DNA of 64,000 nucleotides from Dioscorea cayenensis subsp. rotundata. Its lineage: Eukaryota; Streptophyta; Magnoliopsida; Dioscoreales; Dioscoreaceae. The translations under genes were made by a program, and so were the position numbers. Shown here piece after piece: positions 24,401 through 36,063 of the stretch. The notes below the pieces were generated by a model. It did not search any database. It worked only from the letters and a program-made list of their open reading frames with translations, and was not told the origin of the DNA. Location: contig NC_052477.1 in the NCBI RefSeq assembly GCF_009730915.1, forward strand, positions 25,128,578 through 25,192,577. Reading direction: 5' to 3'. Position 1 is the first letter of the stretch. Each line of letters begins with the position of its first letter.

Positions 24401-24899
24401 TGTTAGGATTGAATGACAAATTGAGCTTTATCTCATTCACTCTGATTTTCAGGAATACTGAAACTATGTGTTTGGACTGTGAACAATCTCACCAGAATTT
24501 CACTCAATTCTCACAAAGTGTTATCACTTCAATTTCATATAACAAGAAGCAAAGTGAAAGAGAAAGAGAACTGAAGTTTTCACACTCAAATAACTGCTTA
24601 ATTTTATTCATTCAGATACCATGCATTTAAACAAACACCTAGCAGACCAACAATCATGGTTGTACAATACACGCATTGAGAACATTCAAATTTAAACAAA
24701 CATTACAACCAAACACAGTGAAAAGTAAATTAAAGCATCCCCAAGTGCAGCACAAACAACTGCATCCTGATAAACAACTTGCTATCCTATCTTGATTTGA
24801 GTCCCCAGCTGTGAAGCAACATTGCTGAATTTCTGGAGAATTCCTGGAGCTGCAACTGTGTAGACATCTTTTGACAGGTTCTGATCAATATCTCCAACA
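24401..24899 (-). repeat. copia 5' LTR
   Basis: 499 bp, same length as the partner LTR with about 14 substitutions and no indels by hand alignment. Confidence 0.93.
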
Positions 24900-25455
24900 T
24901 ACTAGTGAACCCTCAATTTTTTGTATAAGAGTCAAATGCTTTAATCATTCAGCCATTACGATGATAGCATATATTGACAGAAGCTTATATTTTTGATTGA
25001 ATTGTTTCTTCTTTGTTTTAGAATATTTCATTTATTGTCATGTTAATGTCTCTTTGTTCAGTAGAACAAAAACAGAAGAGGTTGGTTATAATAAAAAAAT
25101 CCTAATGAACATGCATGAAAGAGCTAATTTTTGGGCTCTTTTTTTTTGTGTGTTCTCTATTATTTTTGTTGTCTTATTCTTATGTTTGCCTCAATTTAAT
25201 GTGTGACAGATTGGAAGGAAAAGGAAATTTTATTCTTTTAATTTAATTTTATTTTTTGCTTGCATGCGCAGCAAAACTTCATAATTATTGTTATATTGTT
25301 ATAAAAATCATATTTAAACATAAGCTAATTAAATTTTTTTAGTTAATTGTATCATTAGAGCTAGATATATATATATATATATATATATCCAAATAGATGC
25401 ATTTATTGGGTATATAAAAAATTATGATTTTTATAGGTGTATATGAACTTTTCTT
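24900..25455. other. gene-free intergenic DNA
   Basis: T-rich sequence with an (AT)n run at about 25366-25388. Nothing coding is supported. Confidence 0.6.
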
Positions 25456-27660
25456 TTGTTTCGATTCATATATATTACTAAACGTATTACTTGGAAACTT
25501 AGGGGCTCAAGAACGAGACATCAGCTATACAATATAACCAACACTCCGGCGAGCTCACTCTCGCCGGCCATGGGTATTACCGGAACCCTAGCTCTCTTTC
25601 ACCCCAGCAAAACCCTAGAAACCAAAGCCTTTTGTTTCATATTCGCCCCCGGGCTTCTTCTCCAGGCCCGGATTCAGCTCCTGGTGCCCATCATATACCA
25701 CAGCAGTGAAAAACTTTTGAAGAACTTTATTGCTCCATTAAATGCAGCATTTGAACCAATTTGTCCTGGTTTAAAACTTTCCATCAGGGTTCTCAGTGTG
25801 TCCAGAAAAGAATCTGAAAGTTCATAACAGAGTATATAGTTAAATGAATGTGCAAGAAGATTCTAGTCTGTAATCAATGACTTGATCTATCAAAAGTCCC
25901 TGTTTACCAATGAAAGTAGCAACACTATTCAACTGTACCTTTTCCAACAGAAGACAATACATGAACACACAGAAAAAGGTATGTTAAGATTCAAGAGCCA
26001 CAAGCACAAAACTGCAATGAAGTTTCTTCAATTCACCAGTATCTTCAGTGTTGATTCCAACAGCTATGGTGGTTGCTTGTGAAAATTTAAATATAATAGA
26101 ATCATGTTATCCCTAGAAAATATCAGGAAAGCTCAGTTTACACTATAGAATAACTGAATAAGCATAATGAATCCTACAGTATAATTTACCAAGACCATAA
26201 TGTTGGAAGTTTAAACTATTCCCAATAAAAAATTGTCAATAGAGTCAGAGTTACTATCGTATCATAATAGTAAACACCAAGCATGAGAAAGCATTTACCA
26301 ACATGCTACCATAAGCCATCAATGACTTTGCATCCAGACACATCAAGAATGGAGCTTTTTGATCCTTTTGGACCTGAATGTGTGCACCACTATGAAGCAA
26401 AATCCTTTGGTTCATTTATACTCTGCAAGAGAGAGAAAATAAAACTATTATACCAATAGACCTGAAAATCCATAAGGAAGTGATTTTTTCATAACCAAAT
26501 TATTCAAACATTACATTTTATGAACAAGACATGCCCAGAAACACCTCTTCTTATGAGGATAGGTGTTTGCCTCAAAGCATCTCTCTTGAATGTAATTCTA
26601 CATCATCACCACTAATTTCCTTGTCTATATGTCTATATTAGTTTTTAACAAATGCGATAAGCCTTTCACCTAAAAAATTTTTAAAATCAAACAAAAATTT
26701 TACAACAAAAAAGTAAAATAAAATAAGAGAGAGACCACCAAAATGTAAAATCATAAGCACTTCCCCATCCATATCCTCGCAATGCAGAAGTATCATGATC
26801 TCTTGTCATTGAGGTTAACAGCCCCATTGCAATACCATACTCACCAACTGGAACTGCAGTACTTCCTCCAGAAGTACCTATTAGCCAGAAACAGAAAGGC
26901 ATGCATTGAGATAAAGATATCGTCTCTTGTGACATGAACTATAGGGTTCGGCTTAATCCACTCCTTACTCGCTATTCAAGCAAAGACTGCAGAGTTTATT
27001 TAAAATTTTAACAATAATAATATTGCCAAACATAGTAATTAGATAAAATACTAAATATTGAAAGTTAGCTGGTTGGTTTTGATGACAAAAAGAAACATAT
27101 AGCAGCCAAAAATTCAAAGGCTTGGATATGAATGACATTTGGGAATAGACTATCAAAGCTGGAAAAATGGTGAAGCACAACCTTGGAACAGAATGCATGA
27201 GAACACATCCAAGGAAAAAAAACAAGGGAAGCAACAAGAACTCAACCATGAAAAAATGATTGACACTTTTCTTTAGTAATTTGCAATAAAAGAAATGAGA
27301 AGAAAAATAATCACTGTCCAATTTTAACAAAAAAAAACTGCAAAGGCCACTATAATACCTGGACAGTCTTATACTCCAGCCACACTGAAAACAAAATCTC
27401 CTGGAAATTTTCTTTCTCCAGCTGCCTTGAAAAAAAGAACGCTGCCAGGAAATTTTTATAGACAAATGGTTTGTAAATATTCCATGATCTGGAAAAAGAC
27501 TAAAAATGAGGCAAAAACCAGCATACCCGAATGACTTGAGCATGTGCCCAGATCTTCCTTCTAATTTCCTCTCTCTCTTTATCAAGTCCAGAGTATACCG
27601 AAACGAATGAGATGCATTAAACACAAGGGCTGTTTGCTGCACAATGCAGGCATCCAAACC
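25456..27660 (-). other. unassigned region with exon-like islands
   Basis: Several minus-strand pieces look coding but do not join into a protein I recognise. (1) About 27535-27605 reads LDKEREEIRRKIWAHAQVIR, then a GTATGC donor-like site. (2) About 27365-27440 reads AAGERKFPGDFVFSVAGV before a stop. (3) About 26838-26870 is a short block TSGGSTAVPV between an AG and GTGAGT. (4) About 26300-26415 reads HSGAHIQVQKDQKAPFLM, DAKSLMAYGSML, after TTGCAG and before GTAAAT. (5) About 25690-25820 reads LDTLRTLMESFKPGQIGSN. A GC-richer, AAACCCTAG-containing stretch at 25545-25690 resembles a plant 5' leader or promoter on either strand. Possibly a decayed gene, or an intact one whose frames I mis-set. 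No function is proposed. Confidence 0.3.
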
Positions 27661-27898
27661 TCAGTATTATGGAATCATGCTCATTGGAGATAGCCAAAAC
27701 ATTAATAACCAGGGAGAATGGCATGTCAAACTAAGTTCCCTACGTGAACATAGCACACTGAACATATTCTAATACAGTCGTCAACAGCAAGAATTTGAAT
27801 TCAAATGTTTCTGTTTACAGATTGAGGTGTTAAAGACACCCAAACAAAAGTTAGAAAAGGTATAATTCAAAATTCAGGTGTAGAAGAAGTAGCTGCCC

Positions 27899-27904
27899 TT
27901 TATT
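27899..27904 (-). promoter_or_regulatory. AATAAA poly(A)-signal-like word after the splicing-factor gene
   Basis: AATAAA on the minus strand only four bases after the stop codon. So close a position makes it a weak candidate; a further downstream signal may be used instead. Confidence 0.3.
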
Positions 27905-27908
27905 GTTC

Positions 27909-30900
27909 CTATGGCCTTCCTGCCGATGGTGGTTGGGGTGGAGGCCCCGGCATCAGTTGATAGGGTGGGTACTGATGCTGATAGTGCATTGGTGGCAGTG
28001 GTGTAGGGTACCTGTATGGCGGATAGAAATTTGGGTACTGGCCATGAGGCTGTGGTGGAGGTGGTGCTAAAGGATATGAAGAATGTCCTGAACCATCCAG
28101 TCCTCGGGGTTGGCCTGGCTTTTCCAGTCCTGTTTTGCTGTCGCTTGCCTCTCCAGATGGCACAACTGCCCCCATCCTCTGAGGATCCATTGATGGGTAG
28201 GAGGTTCGCTGTGATGGTAGTGGCACTGGAATGTTGAAGTAGGGCATTGCCTGCTGCTGCTGCTGGTCCTCAATGCCGAAAGGGAGAGGTTGCTGGCCGC
28301 TTTGTTGCTGAGATACAAGGGCTCGGGGGAGCATACCTCCGTGGGCCACAAGCCCTTGCCTCGCAGCTTCATCTTCTCCTCCCTCACCTTCAGGCTTCAG
28401 AGTCTGTGGTCTCCCCCACATCAACTTCAAGCGCAGACCTTTGATCACCAGCTTGTTCGATAGCTCTTCTGCAGCCTTCTCAGCACCCTCTCTAGCTGTG
28501 TACGCCACAAAGGCACAAGCACGCTGAAGCACCATCCTGATGGACTCTATTTCACCATAGGCATAAAACTGATCTCTGAGATCTTGCTCACTAATTCGAG
28601 CATCTAGGCCACCAACATAGAGAGTCTTTATGCTCTCATCATCAGGAGGGACAAGGGATGGCATCTCCCCTGCCTTGGCCAAGAGCTTCATGGCAACAGG
28701 GTCATTTATTCTGCCCAAAAAAATAAAAATAAAAATAAAAAATAAAGCAGGGCTCAAATATCATTAGAATCACTTGATTATCAGAGTCAAGAACTAATAA
28801 TCTATCAGCAAAAAAAAAAAAAATGGATATAGCCCCATTAAAAAGCAACATCAAACTAAATTCTAATGATTCATGTTCAGGACAAATCCTAGTGCCACAT
28901 ATGGATAACCAGCAGATCAGGTGAACTTCGTCATCCATGATCACAAATTTACACGCATTGCCAAGAAGGAAAATACTAACAGTCTATATTTCCAAGGCAG
29001 TATCAAGTCAGGATATTCAGAGATGAAAGTTTACTTGTTGCAAAGTTGGCACAAAAAGAAACATTATCAATGATTTAATCTAATGCATACCCATAGTATC
29101 GGTCTTTTATGTTTTGCTGAGATAACTCCCCAGTTTGTGGCATCTCGTGACGGTATGGGCATTCAGAACCTCTAGCACACTCACCACGCGCATAGAAGCT
29201 ACAAACATGAGCTCTATTTCTCTGGTAGTAAGGCACTGTCCTCTGAAGCTTCAAAATTGTGTCATTGGGACGTGCCTTTCCAAATGAGGATTCATAATCT
29301 ATACCAGCTCTAGCCTGCAGAATACCAATTCAGGGATACAGACTAGTCAATAACTAAAGATGAGCAACACCTGCTAAAAAGAATGGCATAAATGATACAC
29401 CAACACAGAACAACACAATAGTTAATCACTGAAGGGAAAACAATATTATTGAGAGCATAATCATGAAGTAAAGATGAGTAACACCTGCTAAACAACATGA
29501 GTTAGGTGATACACCAACACAGAACAACACAATAGTTAGTCATTGAAGAGAAAACAATATACTTGAGAGCATAATCATGAAATAAGTGTTGCATTTATTA
29601 TGAATTTCATGAGAGAATGATTATTACTTGCAAACAGAAGACAAGATGCAGACGTCTATGATGCTTATTTGTAATTCTTGGGCATGGGCACCTGATCACT
29701 TCTACAAAAGTACCAAATGACAAGACAAGTCTGCACCATGGTACCAAAAAAACAAGCCATGCAATCCACACTATTAATAAATGATTTTCCCACAAATTTG
29801 TTTCAGGCTGGCAATGTCATAAACATAATCAAGCTTTGCATACCAATTTCAAGTTTCAAGGGCCCTTTAAACTTCAGAAGATGCAAAATCTAAGCCAACA
29901 TACTACACGACAATATTTAGCTATAGCCTATAGCATAAACCAGTAATCAAGCATTGCATATGAATTTCAAGTTTCAAGGGCCCATATAAACTTCAGACGT
30001 AAAACCAGAAATGGCACTGTAATGCACAAAATATTTGTTCCATGCAAAAAGAATTAGTTCAGTCTTGAAAACTCTACATCTTGAAAATAACTACAAACTA
30101 TAAAGGAAATTAGGTAACGACATTCATGTAAAAGAAAAATGACAAACTTATTTCACGTGAGACTTCCTTACACCAACAATGAATTGAAAATAAATAAGCC
30201 TAATTTATAGTTAGCAATGCACAGAAAGAATTATAATGTTTTCAATTATACAATTTTCCAATGACCATTTGATCTCCAGCAATAAACTAAACAAAGCATA
30301 AGTAGCGCACACCCATACACATTTTCAGCAATTTTTCTAATTATCTACAGTGCCATATGACTATCATAGCACCAGTGTCATAAGAATGTCTATCCAAAAA
30401 TCAAAATAAAGTGCTACATAAATGGACCAATCAATAATAATTGTCAAAACTAAGAAATTCACTATTACATGAGTATCAAATGAAATAGAGTTTAAAATAA
30501 GTACCCTGCGGTCATGCTCCTCAGCAAAGTACTCCCGATTCACATCACTCTTTGGAATGGAATCATTCGAATTAATAGATAAAGCAGTATCCCGGACCTG
30601 AACTGGCAACCCATATTCCAGATCCAACAAGCAGACCTGGCACACATTCTTCAGTTTGCAGCAAGTCTGACAGATTTCTGTCTTCTTGTACCTTGCATCA
30701 CGCCCTGGTCTCCATCGGAAGACAGTGAATGGCCGTGTGCAAATTTTGCACTCTTTATCATAGTCTGCTTTTGTCTGCAACAAGTAACACAGTGAAGCCA
30801 AGAAAGGAACAACATCAATACTGAGGTAAAGTGAAAACAAATCAGGCAGCATCAAGGTGCAAACCATAATACAAGCTAAATCAGGTAGGAATAAACTTAG

Positions 30901-31767
30901 AAGATGTTAGGAGAGATCAGCTAACCCACACACCATCTTCAAGTAACTCAATATTAGCTAGTTTCTTTCCAAAAAAGAAATAAATAAATCTTTTGATAAT
31001 TTAAGGTATATTTGACAACAAAATTATACTAATTAGAAGGTAAGAAACAAAAATATGAATCTTACAACAATCCACTCTTGATATCATTGTCATCAATAGA
31101 TATTGTATCCAGCTTTCTTAAAGGATGTATCTTTCCACCAATTCACTGGCAAACCCTAGACAACCTAAAATAAATTTTACTGGTAAATGAAGTAGGTCAC
31201 TAAATGACCAAATCCGTGGAGACAACAGCATATGTTGTTATCATAACAGAATCAAGGCTTGATATCGCAGTCATTACTAGATATCCCATTCAATTTTCTC
31301 ACAAGAAGAAACTTTCCATCGACTCACAGATAAACAAAACCAGGTTCAAAGAGATGATAGTATTTATTGTAGGGACAATAGAATTAGGGCTTAACACCAT
31401 TGCCAAGAATAAAAATTTACCCCATTTTTCTAAAAGGATGAACCTTTCCACCGACTCAATAACCTAAAAACACCAAAACCCTAACCAACCTACAACGATC
31501 TTCGCGGACAAACAAAATTAGGTTCAATGCATGATTAAATCCACGGAAATGATAGTATTCATCATCTTCATAATAAGAGTATCGTTCCTACAGGTGTATC
31601 AACAGAGATTGAAATGAAAATAGAAAGAAAGCGAGAAAAAAAAAGAGAAGAAAGGACCGAACCATGCGAAGATAAGGATTGTCGCCGAGGCAGGACTCGC
31701 AGATGATGGGGAAGTCGGAGCGCTCCCATCCGTCCGCCTGCGCGTCTCGCAGTAGCCGATGCGCCAT
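27909..31767 (-). CDS. pre-mRNA-splicing factor, RBM22/Cwc2 type (CCCH zinc finger + RRM)
   Basis: Four exons on the minus strand: 31767-31663, 30774-30505, 29314-29091 and 28710-27909; all junctions are GT-AG and frame is kept, giving 466 residues. The N-terminus has paired-cysteine zinc ribbons (CESC at 23-26, CKIC and CQTC, CQVC in exon 2). Residues 163-181 form a CCCH finger (C-x7-C-x5-C-x3-H), and about 228-300 is an RRM (TLYVGGL as RNP2, CAFVAYTA as RNP1-like). The tail is Q- and P/Y-rich ([17 protein letters not shown]). This domain order is that of human RBM22, yeast Cwc2 and the plant CCCH proteins of that group, which contact U6 snRNA and the pre-mRNA at the spliceosome's catalytic core. 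Start chosen at 31767, giving the conserved [20 protein letters not shown] opening. Nuclear role inferred from family. Introns carry local duplications. Confidence 0.93.
29356..29583. repeat. two-copy tandem repeat, 114-bp unit, in intron 2 of the splicing-factor gene
   Basis: Copies begin AAAGATGAG at 29356 and 29470. They share ACACCAACACAGAACAACAC and GAGAGCATAATCATGAA blocks with small differences. Confidence 0.88.
29827..30000. repeat. spaced direct repeat of about 57 bp in intron 2
   Basis: About 29827-29880 and 29944-29996 share AATCAAGC(T/A)TTGCATA, AATTTCAAGTTTCAAGGGCC and AAACTTCAGA. About 60 bp of unrelated sequence separates them. Confidence 0.8.
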
Positions 31768-31830
31768 TGAAGTCCCAAATCGAGAAGAAGAAGAGAGGAG
31801 AGTGAGGCACTTCTCAGGTTTTTCACAAAA
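31663..31830 (-). promoter_or_regulatory. first exon and 5' UTR start of the splicing-factor gene
   Basis: A GC-richer patch around the first exon ends abruptly at about 31830 in AT-rich DNA. The leader (31768-31830) is GA/CT-rich on the minus strand. No clear TATA box; a dispersed housekeeping-type promoter is likely. Confidence 0.35.
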
Positions 31831-33476
31831 TGTGAATATTTTAATCTAACGTATTAATACATATATAATAATCTCATTAAAAAAAGTAAAATGGCATATA
31901 TATCATTTAAATTGTTTTTAGAGAAATTAATTAAAATATCTCAATAACTTTATCATTGGGCTAAAAAAAATCTTTTGATTTTTTCAAATCGCTTAAAAGT
32001 CTTTTTTTTTTTCAAGATTACTTTTAAATTCAATAGCTAAATAACCGAAGTTTTACTATTTTTACATCATGTTTTGCTTTTTGATTTTAATACTTTAGAT
32101 TTACTATTTTTAGATTACCTTCCGGTTTTTAGTTTTACTCTTTTGATTTTTGGTGTATCGCATGTTATTTAGTGAATCTATTCAAATTTGTGTGTTGTTG
32201 AATAGAATTTGAACTTCCAAAAGTGATAGGAGAGATGAAATGGAACTAGTGGTAAAAAGAGGAACCGTAGAGGATAATATTTTGTCATGAAAAAAATCCA
32301 AGAACTAATAAGTAATTTTTTATTGTTTTTATTCATATATACCACACTCCATTGCAGCAAATACATAAATATATATATATATGATAATAATATATATTTA
32401 AATTTGTAAATTACTTCTAATGTTAATTTTTTTATTTAAATATTATAAATAAAACTAGTTTTTTTAAATATATAAAAAAATGACTTAATCACGAATAAAA
32501 GTGTTTTAAGATTTAGGAGTAATGAATAAAAGGAGTTTATTTTCAAATGATATATATGTAAATATATTAATTCAATGACATAGACATTTAAAAAATATAA
32601 ATATATATACATAAGGTTTTTTAGTCATGTAAAATATAATGAAATGCATTTAAATAGTGTATGTGAGATAAAAACATTATATATGCATACAAATCCAATT
32701 TTAAAGAGTATACATGATATTTTTATTTTATTGAAAATATAATAAATACAAGTAGGTGGCTTTTCAAGTACACACAGACACAAAAAGTAACCTCTACAGT
32801 TAAATATAAAAAAAGAGTAGAATTATAAGGTTTTTGGAAACATAAGTAAACAATTAAATTGATTTTACAATAGCCAGTAAAAAAGCTGAATTTTGTATCA
32901 GTATGGATTAAATAGGTTCAAATTTCTTTTATTTTAATTAATTTAAAAAAATTAAAAACAATATATTTTTTTTAAAAAAAATCTTCCCAAAATTTAAATT
33001 ACTGAGTTAAAAACTGTAACCTTAAAAATTATATATGTAATCTATCAATAACATGCAACCTATCTTAAAACATAAAACAGTGAATGAAATTCATAAGCTA
33101 AGACCAAAATTAATCAGCAATTTCATAAAAACACATATGAAATAAGAATTAAACATTCATTTAATACCCTTATTTAATATATAGACCAACAATTTCTTTT
33201 TTTTTTAAACCCCGAAAGATCAATTTTAATTCTTTTTCTAGATAAGTCTTCTTTTGGAGCTAGGGAAAATAATGCCAAGTTTTTCTATGGCTTAACCAAC
33301 TAGTTTAGCATTATCACCCAAGACTAAATATTTAGATAAAAATAACCAAGCCAAACCTTCTTACATAATCATAGTATGAGACCAATATATATTATTCTAA
33401 AAAAATATATTGAACTGATTTTATGTTCAAGAGAATTTTAGTCAATTATTATAAGATATTATCGTGCCCATCAATG
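31831..33476. other. gene-free AT-rich intergenic DNA
   Basis: Very AT-rich, with (AT)n near 32367-32383. No coding frame or bounded repeat recognised between the splicing-factor promoter and the tRNA. Confidence 0.6.
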
Positions 33477-33493
33477 GCTGGAGTAGCTCAGTT

Positions 33494-33526
<33 letters not shown>

Positions 33527-33550
33527 AAGGTTCAAGCCCTTCCTCTAGCG
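33477..33550 (+). tRNA. tRNA-Asn (anticodon GTT)
   Basis: 74 bases folding into a complete cloverleaf. The acceptor stem GCTGGAG pairs with CTCTAGC (one G-T wobble), leaving discriminator G. The D arm is GCTC...GAGC, the anticodon stem TGTGG/CCACA with loop CTGTTAA (anticodon GTT), and the T stem GAAGG/CCTTC with loop TTCAAGC. No intron. The sequence is of the plant nuclear tRNA-Asn type and unlike the plastid one. A CAA motif lies a few bases upstream, common at plant RNA polymerase III start sites. It looks functional. Confidence 0.96.
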
Positions 33551-33562
33551 TCTTATATTGGA

Positions 33563-33568
33563 TTTTTT
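33563..33568 (+). terminator. RNA polymerase III terminator of tRNA-Asn
   Basis: Run of six T starting 12 bases after the tRNA 3' end, followed by another TTTT. Confidence 0.8.
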
Positions 33569-34207
33569 ATTTTACCTTTTTCCACATAAGAAAAAGTTTT
33601 TTTTTTTTGAAACATAAATAAAAAATTAAATTCATTTAAACTTGAGCTGGATAAAACTAAATTTTGTGCAGAGTAAATAGGCCCAAATTTCTTTTCTTTA
33701 ATTAAGTTTAAAAATTTTATTACTATACTTTCATTTCCATGCTATCAAATTTTTTTTTTTTAATGAAAACCACAAACATTGTTATTCAAAGTATAGGATA
33801 GGATAGGTAGGTATATAATTATATCAGTTCTCATTACTTATAAATATTTTGAGGATAAATTCTCTACCATAAGATCATGGAAAAACGAGAGAATAGAGAT
33901 ATCTTATAAAGAATCATGTGTATTACAAATTGAGAAACTTAAACTCAAAACCCTTTTATCATAATATATGGTAGGAACTACTAAGTTATGCCCCGGTTTC
34001 CACTCTCTGTTTTTACGGGACCAAAAGTAATTTAATTTTCATTAACAACAAATGTTAACAAAATATAAACACAAAAATAAGAATTAAATTTTAATTAAAA
34101 TTTCCAAATTTTAAAAAAAGGTTACTAAAAATGTGCACTATAGAAATTGGACCGGCCGCGGGTTGCCTTCATGCCACATGTCACAGCATGCTTCTTCCTT
34201 CACTCAT
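33569..34207. other. intergenic DNA between tRNA and Harbinger element
   Basis: AT-rich with nothing coding that I can support. A short GC-richer patch near 34150 directly precedes the element. Confidence 0.55.
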
Positions 34208-35062
34208 TATGGGGCTGTTTGGTTGGCTTCAAATGGGCCTGAAGTGGCGGAAGTCACTGTCTAACTTGACAGCTCACTTTATTTGGTTGGCTTCATTTGT
34301 TGGTAAAGTGTCGAAGTCCCACTTCCGAGAACCTCCACTTCGGGCTTTTGACTTCGGGCAAAATAGTTCCGAAGTGGGACTTTAGCCAAAATTATGTTGC
34401 GTGTTGAAGTCCCACTTCCTCACATGATACCACGTGGGGGCTTTTATGGTCACCTACCACTATCATGTTTCCCACCTTCCATCCTTTTATCTCCCTGCCG
34501 CTCTCTGGGGTTTTTTAGGGTTTCCCATATCCTTACTCTTTCACTGCTTCACTCCTCTTCAACTCTCCATCTTCCATTAAGGGTGTTCATCCCCTTGTCC
34601 TCACATACCTTGGTTGTATACTATATCCTCGCTGCCGAGATATCCTGTAAGAATATAGTTTTAACCCGTACATCCTCACTGGTTGTGATGTTGTTTGTGT
34701 TTTTCAACGATCTTCTATTCTTCTTGATGATTTGTTTGGTTTTCCATAAACTATTTTCATTTTTTTTAAGATCTACTTGTTTCCTTTGAATTCCTATAAA
34801 GTATTATGGAGATGTTTTGCTATTTGCTCATGCTTTTATATTTTCATGTGTTGCATTTTTTCTGTGGGTTATTGCCGAGATTCACATGTTTTTAAATGGA
34901 GTGTATGTCTTATTCCCAGTAGAATCAGTTCACATTCTTCAGATATGGTTTTTTTCCCACATATGATTGTTTTCTTCACTGAAAAATCATTTTTGCTTTG
35001 TTCTTGTTTTCATGGATCTTGTGGAATTTTTCCCAAATTGTTGCTTGTTACTCGATAATGTA

Positions 35063-35880
35063 GCATTTTTTTTAACTATGTATCCATTGCTTCCCCTATG
35101 GTTATGTGTTTTCATCACTTAAACATACTTTTTATTGATGAAATATGATTCCTTGTTAGCTACCTTTATTTTTTACTCTATTACTTGCTACCCCTGTGAA
35201 ATACTTCTATGGATGAAGTATTGAGTGGCACACATGCAAAATGATAGCTAGATTGTTGTCATGTTTGGTTTTTTTTATGTGCAAATAATTTTAGCTAGAT
35301 TGAACTGTGAACAGTATGTTAACTGTTATAATGCAAGTGCTCTGACTTTTAAATAATCACATCGTTACCTGTAATTGAAACCATTTACTCGAAAATTGTT
35401 TAATTCTCTTTACCTCAGTGTCTGTATTTTTAGCTTCATTGTTAATGGTTACCCATGCATTCACTTTTCTTGTAGAAGGTTGTCACAAGTTTTCACTTCC
35501 TAATGCATTTTCCCATGCCTTTTTTCCTTACTGTAGTCAAGATTAAAAAAAAATCAAGCTCCAAAATTTTAACCGGTGGAAGCTTGCCAGCAATATGTCA
35601 ATAATTACTCAACATTCACAATTATTATTTTACTCTAATAGTTAATGCATCATTTTTTTAACTTTGTATCCCTTGCTTCCCCTATGGTTATGTGTTTTCA
35701 TCACTTAAACATACTTTTTATTGATGAAATATGATTCCTTGTTTGCTGCCTTTATTTTTACTCTATTACTTGCTACCCCTGTGAAATACTTCTATGGATG
35801 AAATATTGAGTGGCACACATGCAAAATGATAGCTAGATTGTTGTCATGTTTGGGTTTTTTTTTTGTGCAAATAATTTTAG
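35063..35880. repeat. direct repeat of about 232 bp inside the Harbinger element
   Basis: Copies at about 35063-35294 and 35650-35880 are nearly identical (shared blocks CTTCCCCTATGGTTATGTG and GAGTGGCACACATGCAAAAT), separated by about 355 bp. Confidence 0.9.
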
Positions 35881-36063
35881 TGTTATTGTCCCTTTCATGT
35901 GCTATTGTTGTTTATGCATTATGCTTTATTGATACTATAAAATCAATTGGAATATGTTTTAACTGTAGTTATACATTGCTTTATTTTAATTCACAATGCA
36001 TTGGGGTTCACTGCTTCCCCCATTTACAACTCTATAATCGCCGACTATGTAGATGGATAATTG

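Larger units (their letters stand above)
22003..24899 (-). mobile_element. Ty1/copia LTR retrotransposon, internally deleted
   Basis: Two 499-bp LTRs (22003-22501 and 24401-24899), each TG...CA, bracket 1.9 kb of internal sequence on the minus strand. Next to the 5' LTR is a primer binding site complementary to initiator tRNA-Met, and next to the 3' LTR a purine tract. Internal DNA starts almost directly in the linker before reverse transcriptase, so gag, protease and nearly all of integrase are missing. Remaining RT/RNase H is broken (see pol entry). My hand alignment of the LTRs finds about 14 differences in 499 bp (about 3%), implying a fairly young insertion. The 5 bp outside the ends (gagaa, left; tacta, right) do not match, so no target duplication is visible. 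Confidence 0.93.

Noticed and set aside
22002-24630. Two identical-looking small genes at 22002 and 24358 (76 and 90 residues)
   Set aside because: They are the same frame in the two LTRs of the copia element, not duplicated genes.
26965-27657. 230-residue minus-strand frame rich in F, L and S
   Set aside because: Its composition is that of T-rich intron-like DNA, and the better coding-like pieces (for example LDKEREEIRRKIWAHAQVIR) lie in other frames of the same stretch.
31204-31467. 87-residue frame within intron 1 of the splicing-factor gene
   Set aside because: No domain, opposite strand to the host gene, average composition of the intron.
33477-33550. tRNA as a plastid-derived insertion
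   Set aside because: The sequence follows the nuclear tRNA-Asn form, not the plastid trnN form, and no plastid flanking sequence is present.
34131-35058. Several plus-strand frames at the left of the Harbinger element
   Set aside because: They overlap the sub-terminal repeats and T-rich DNA and have no domain; the real genes of the element begin at about 36064.
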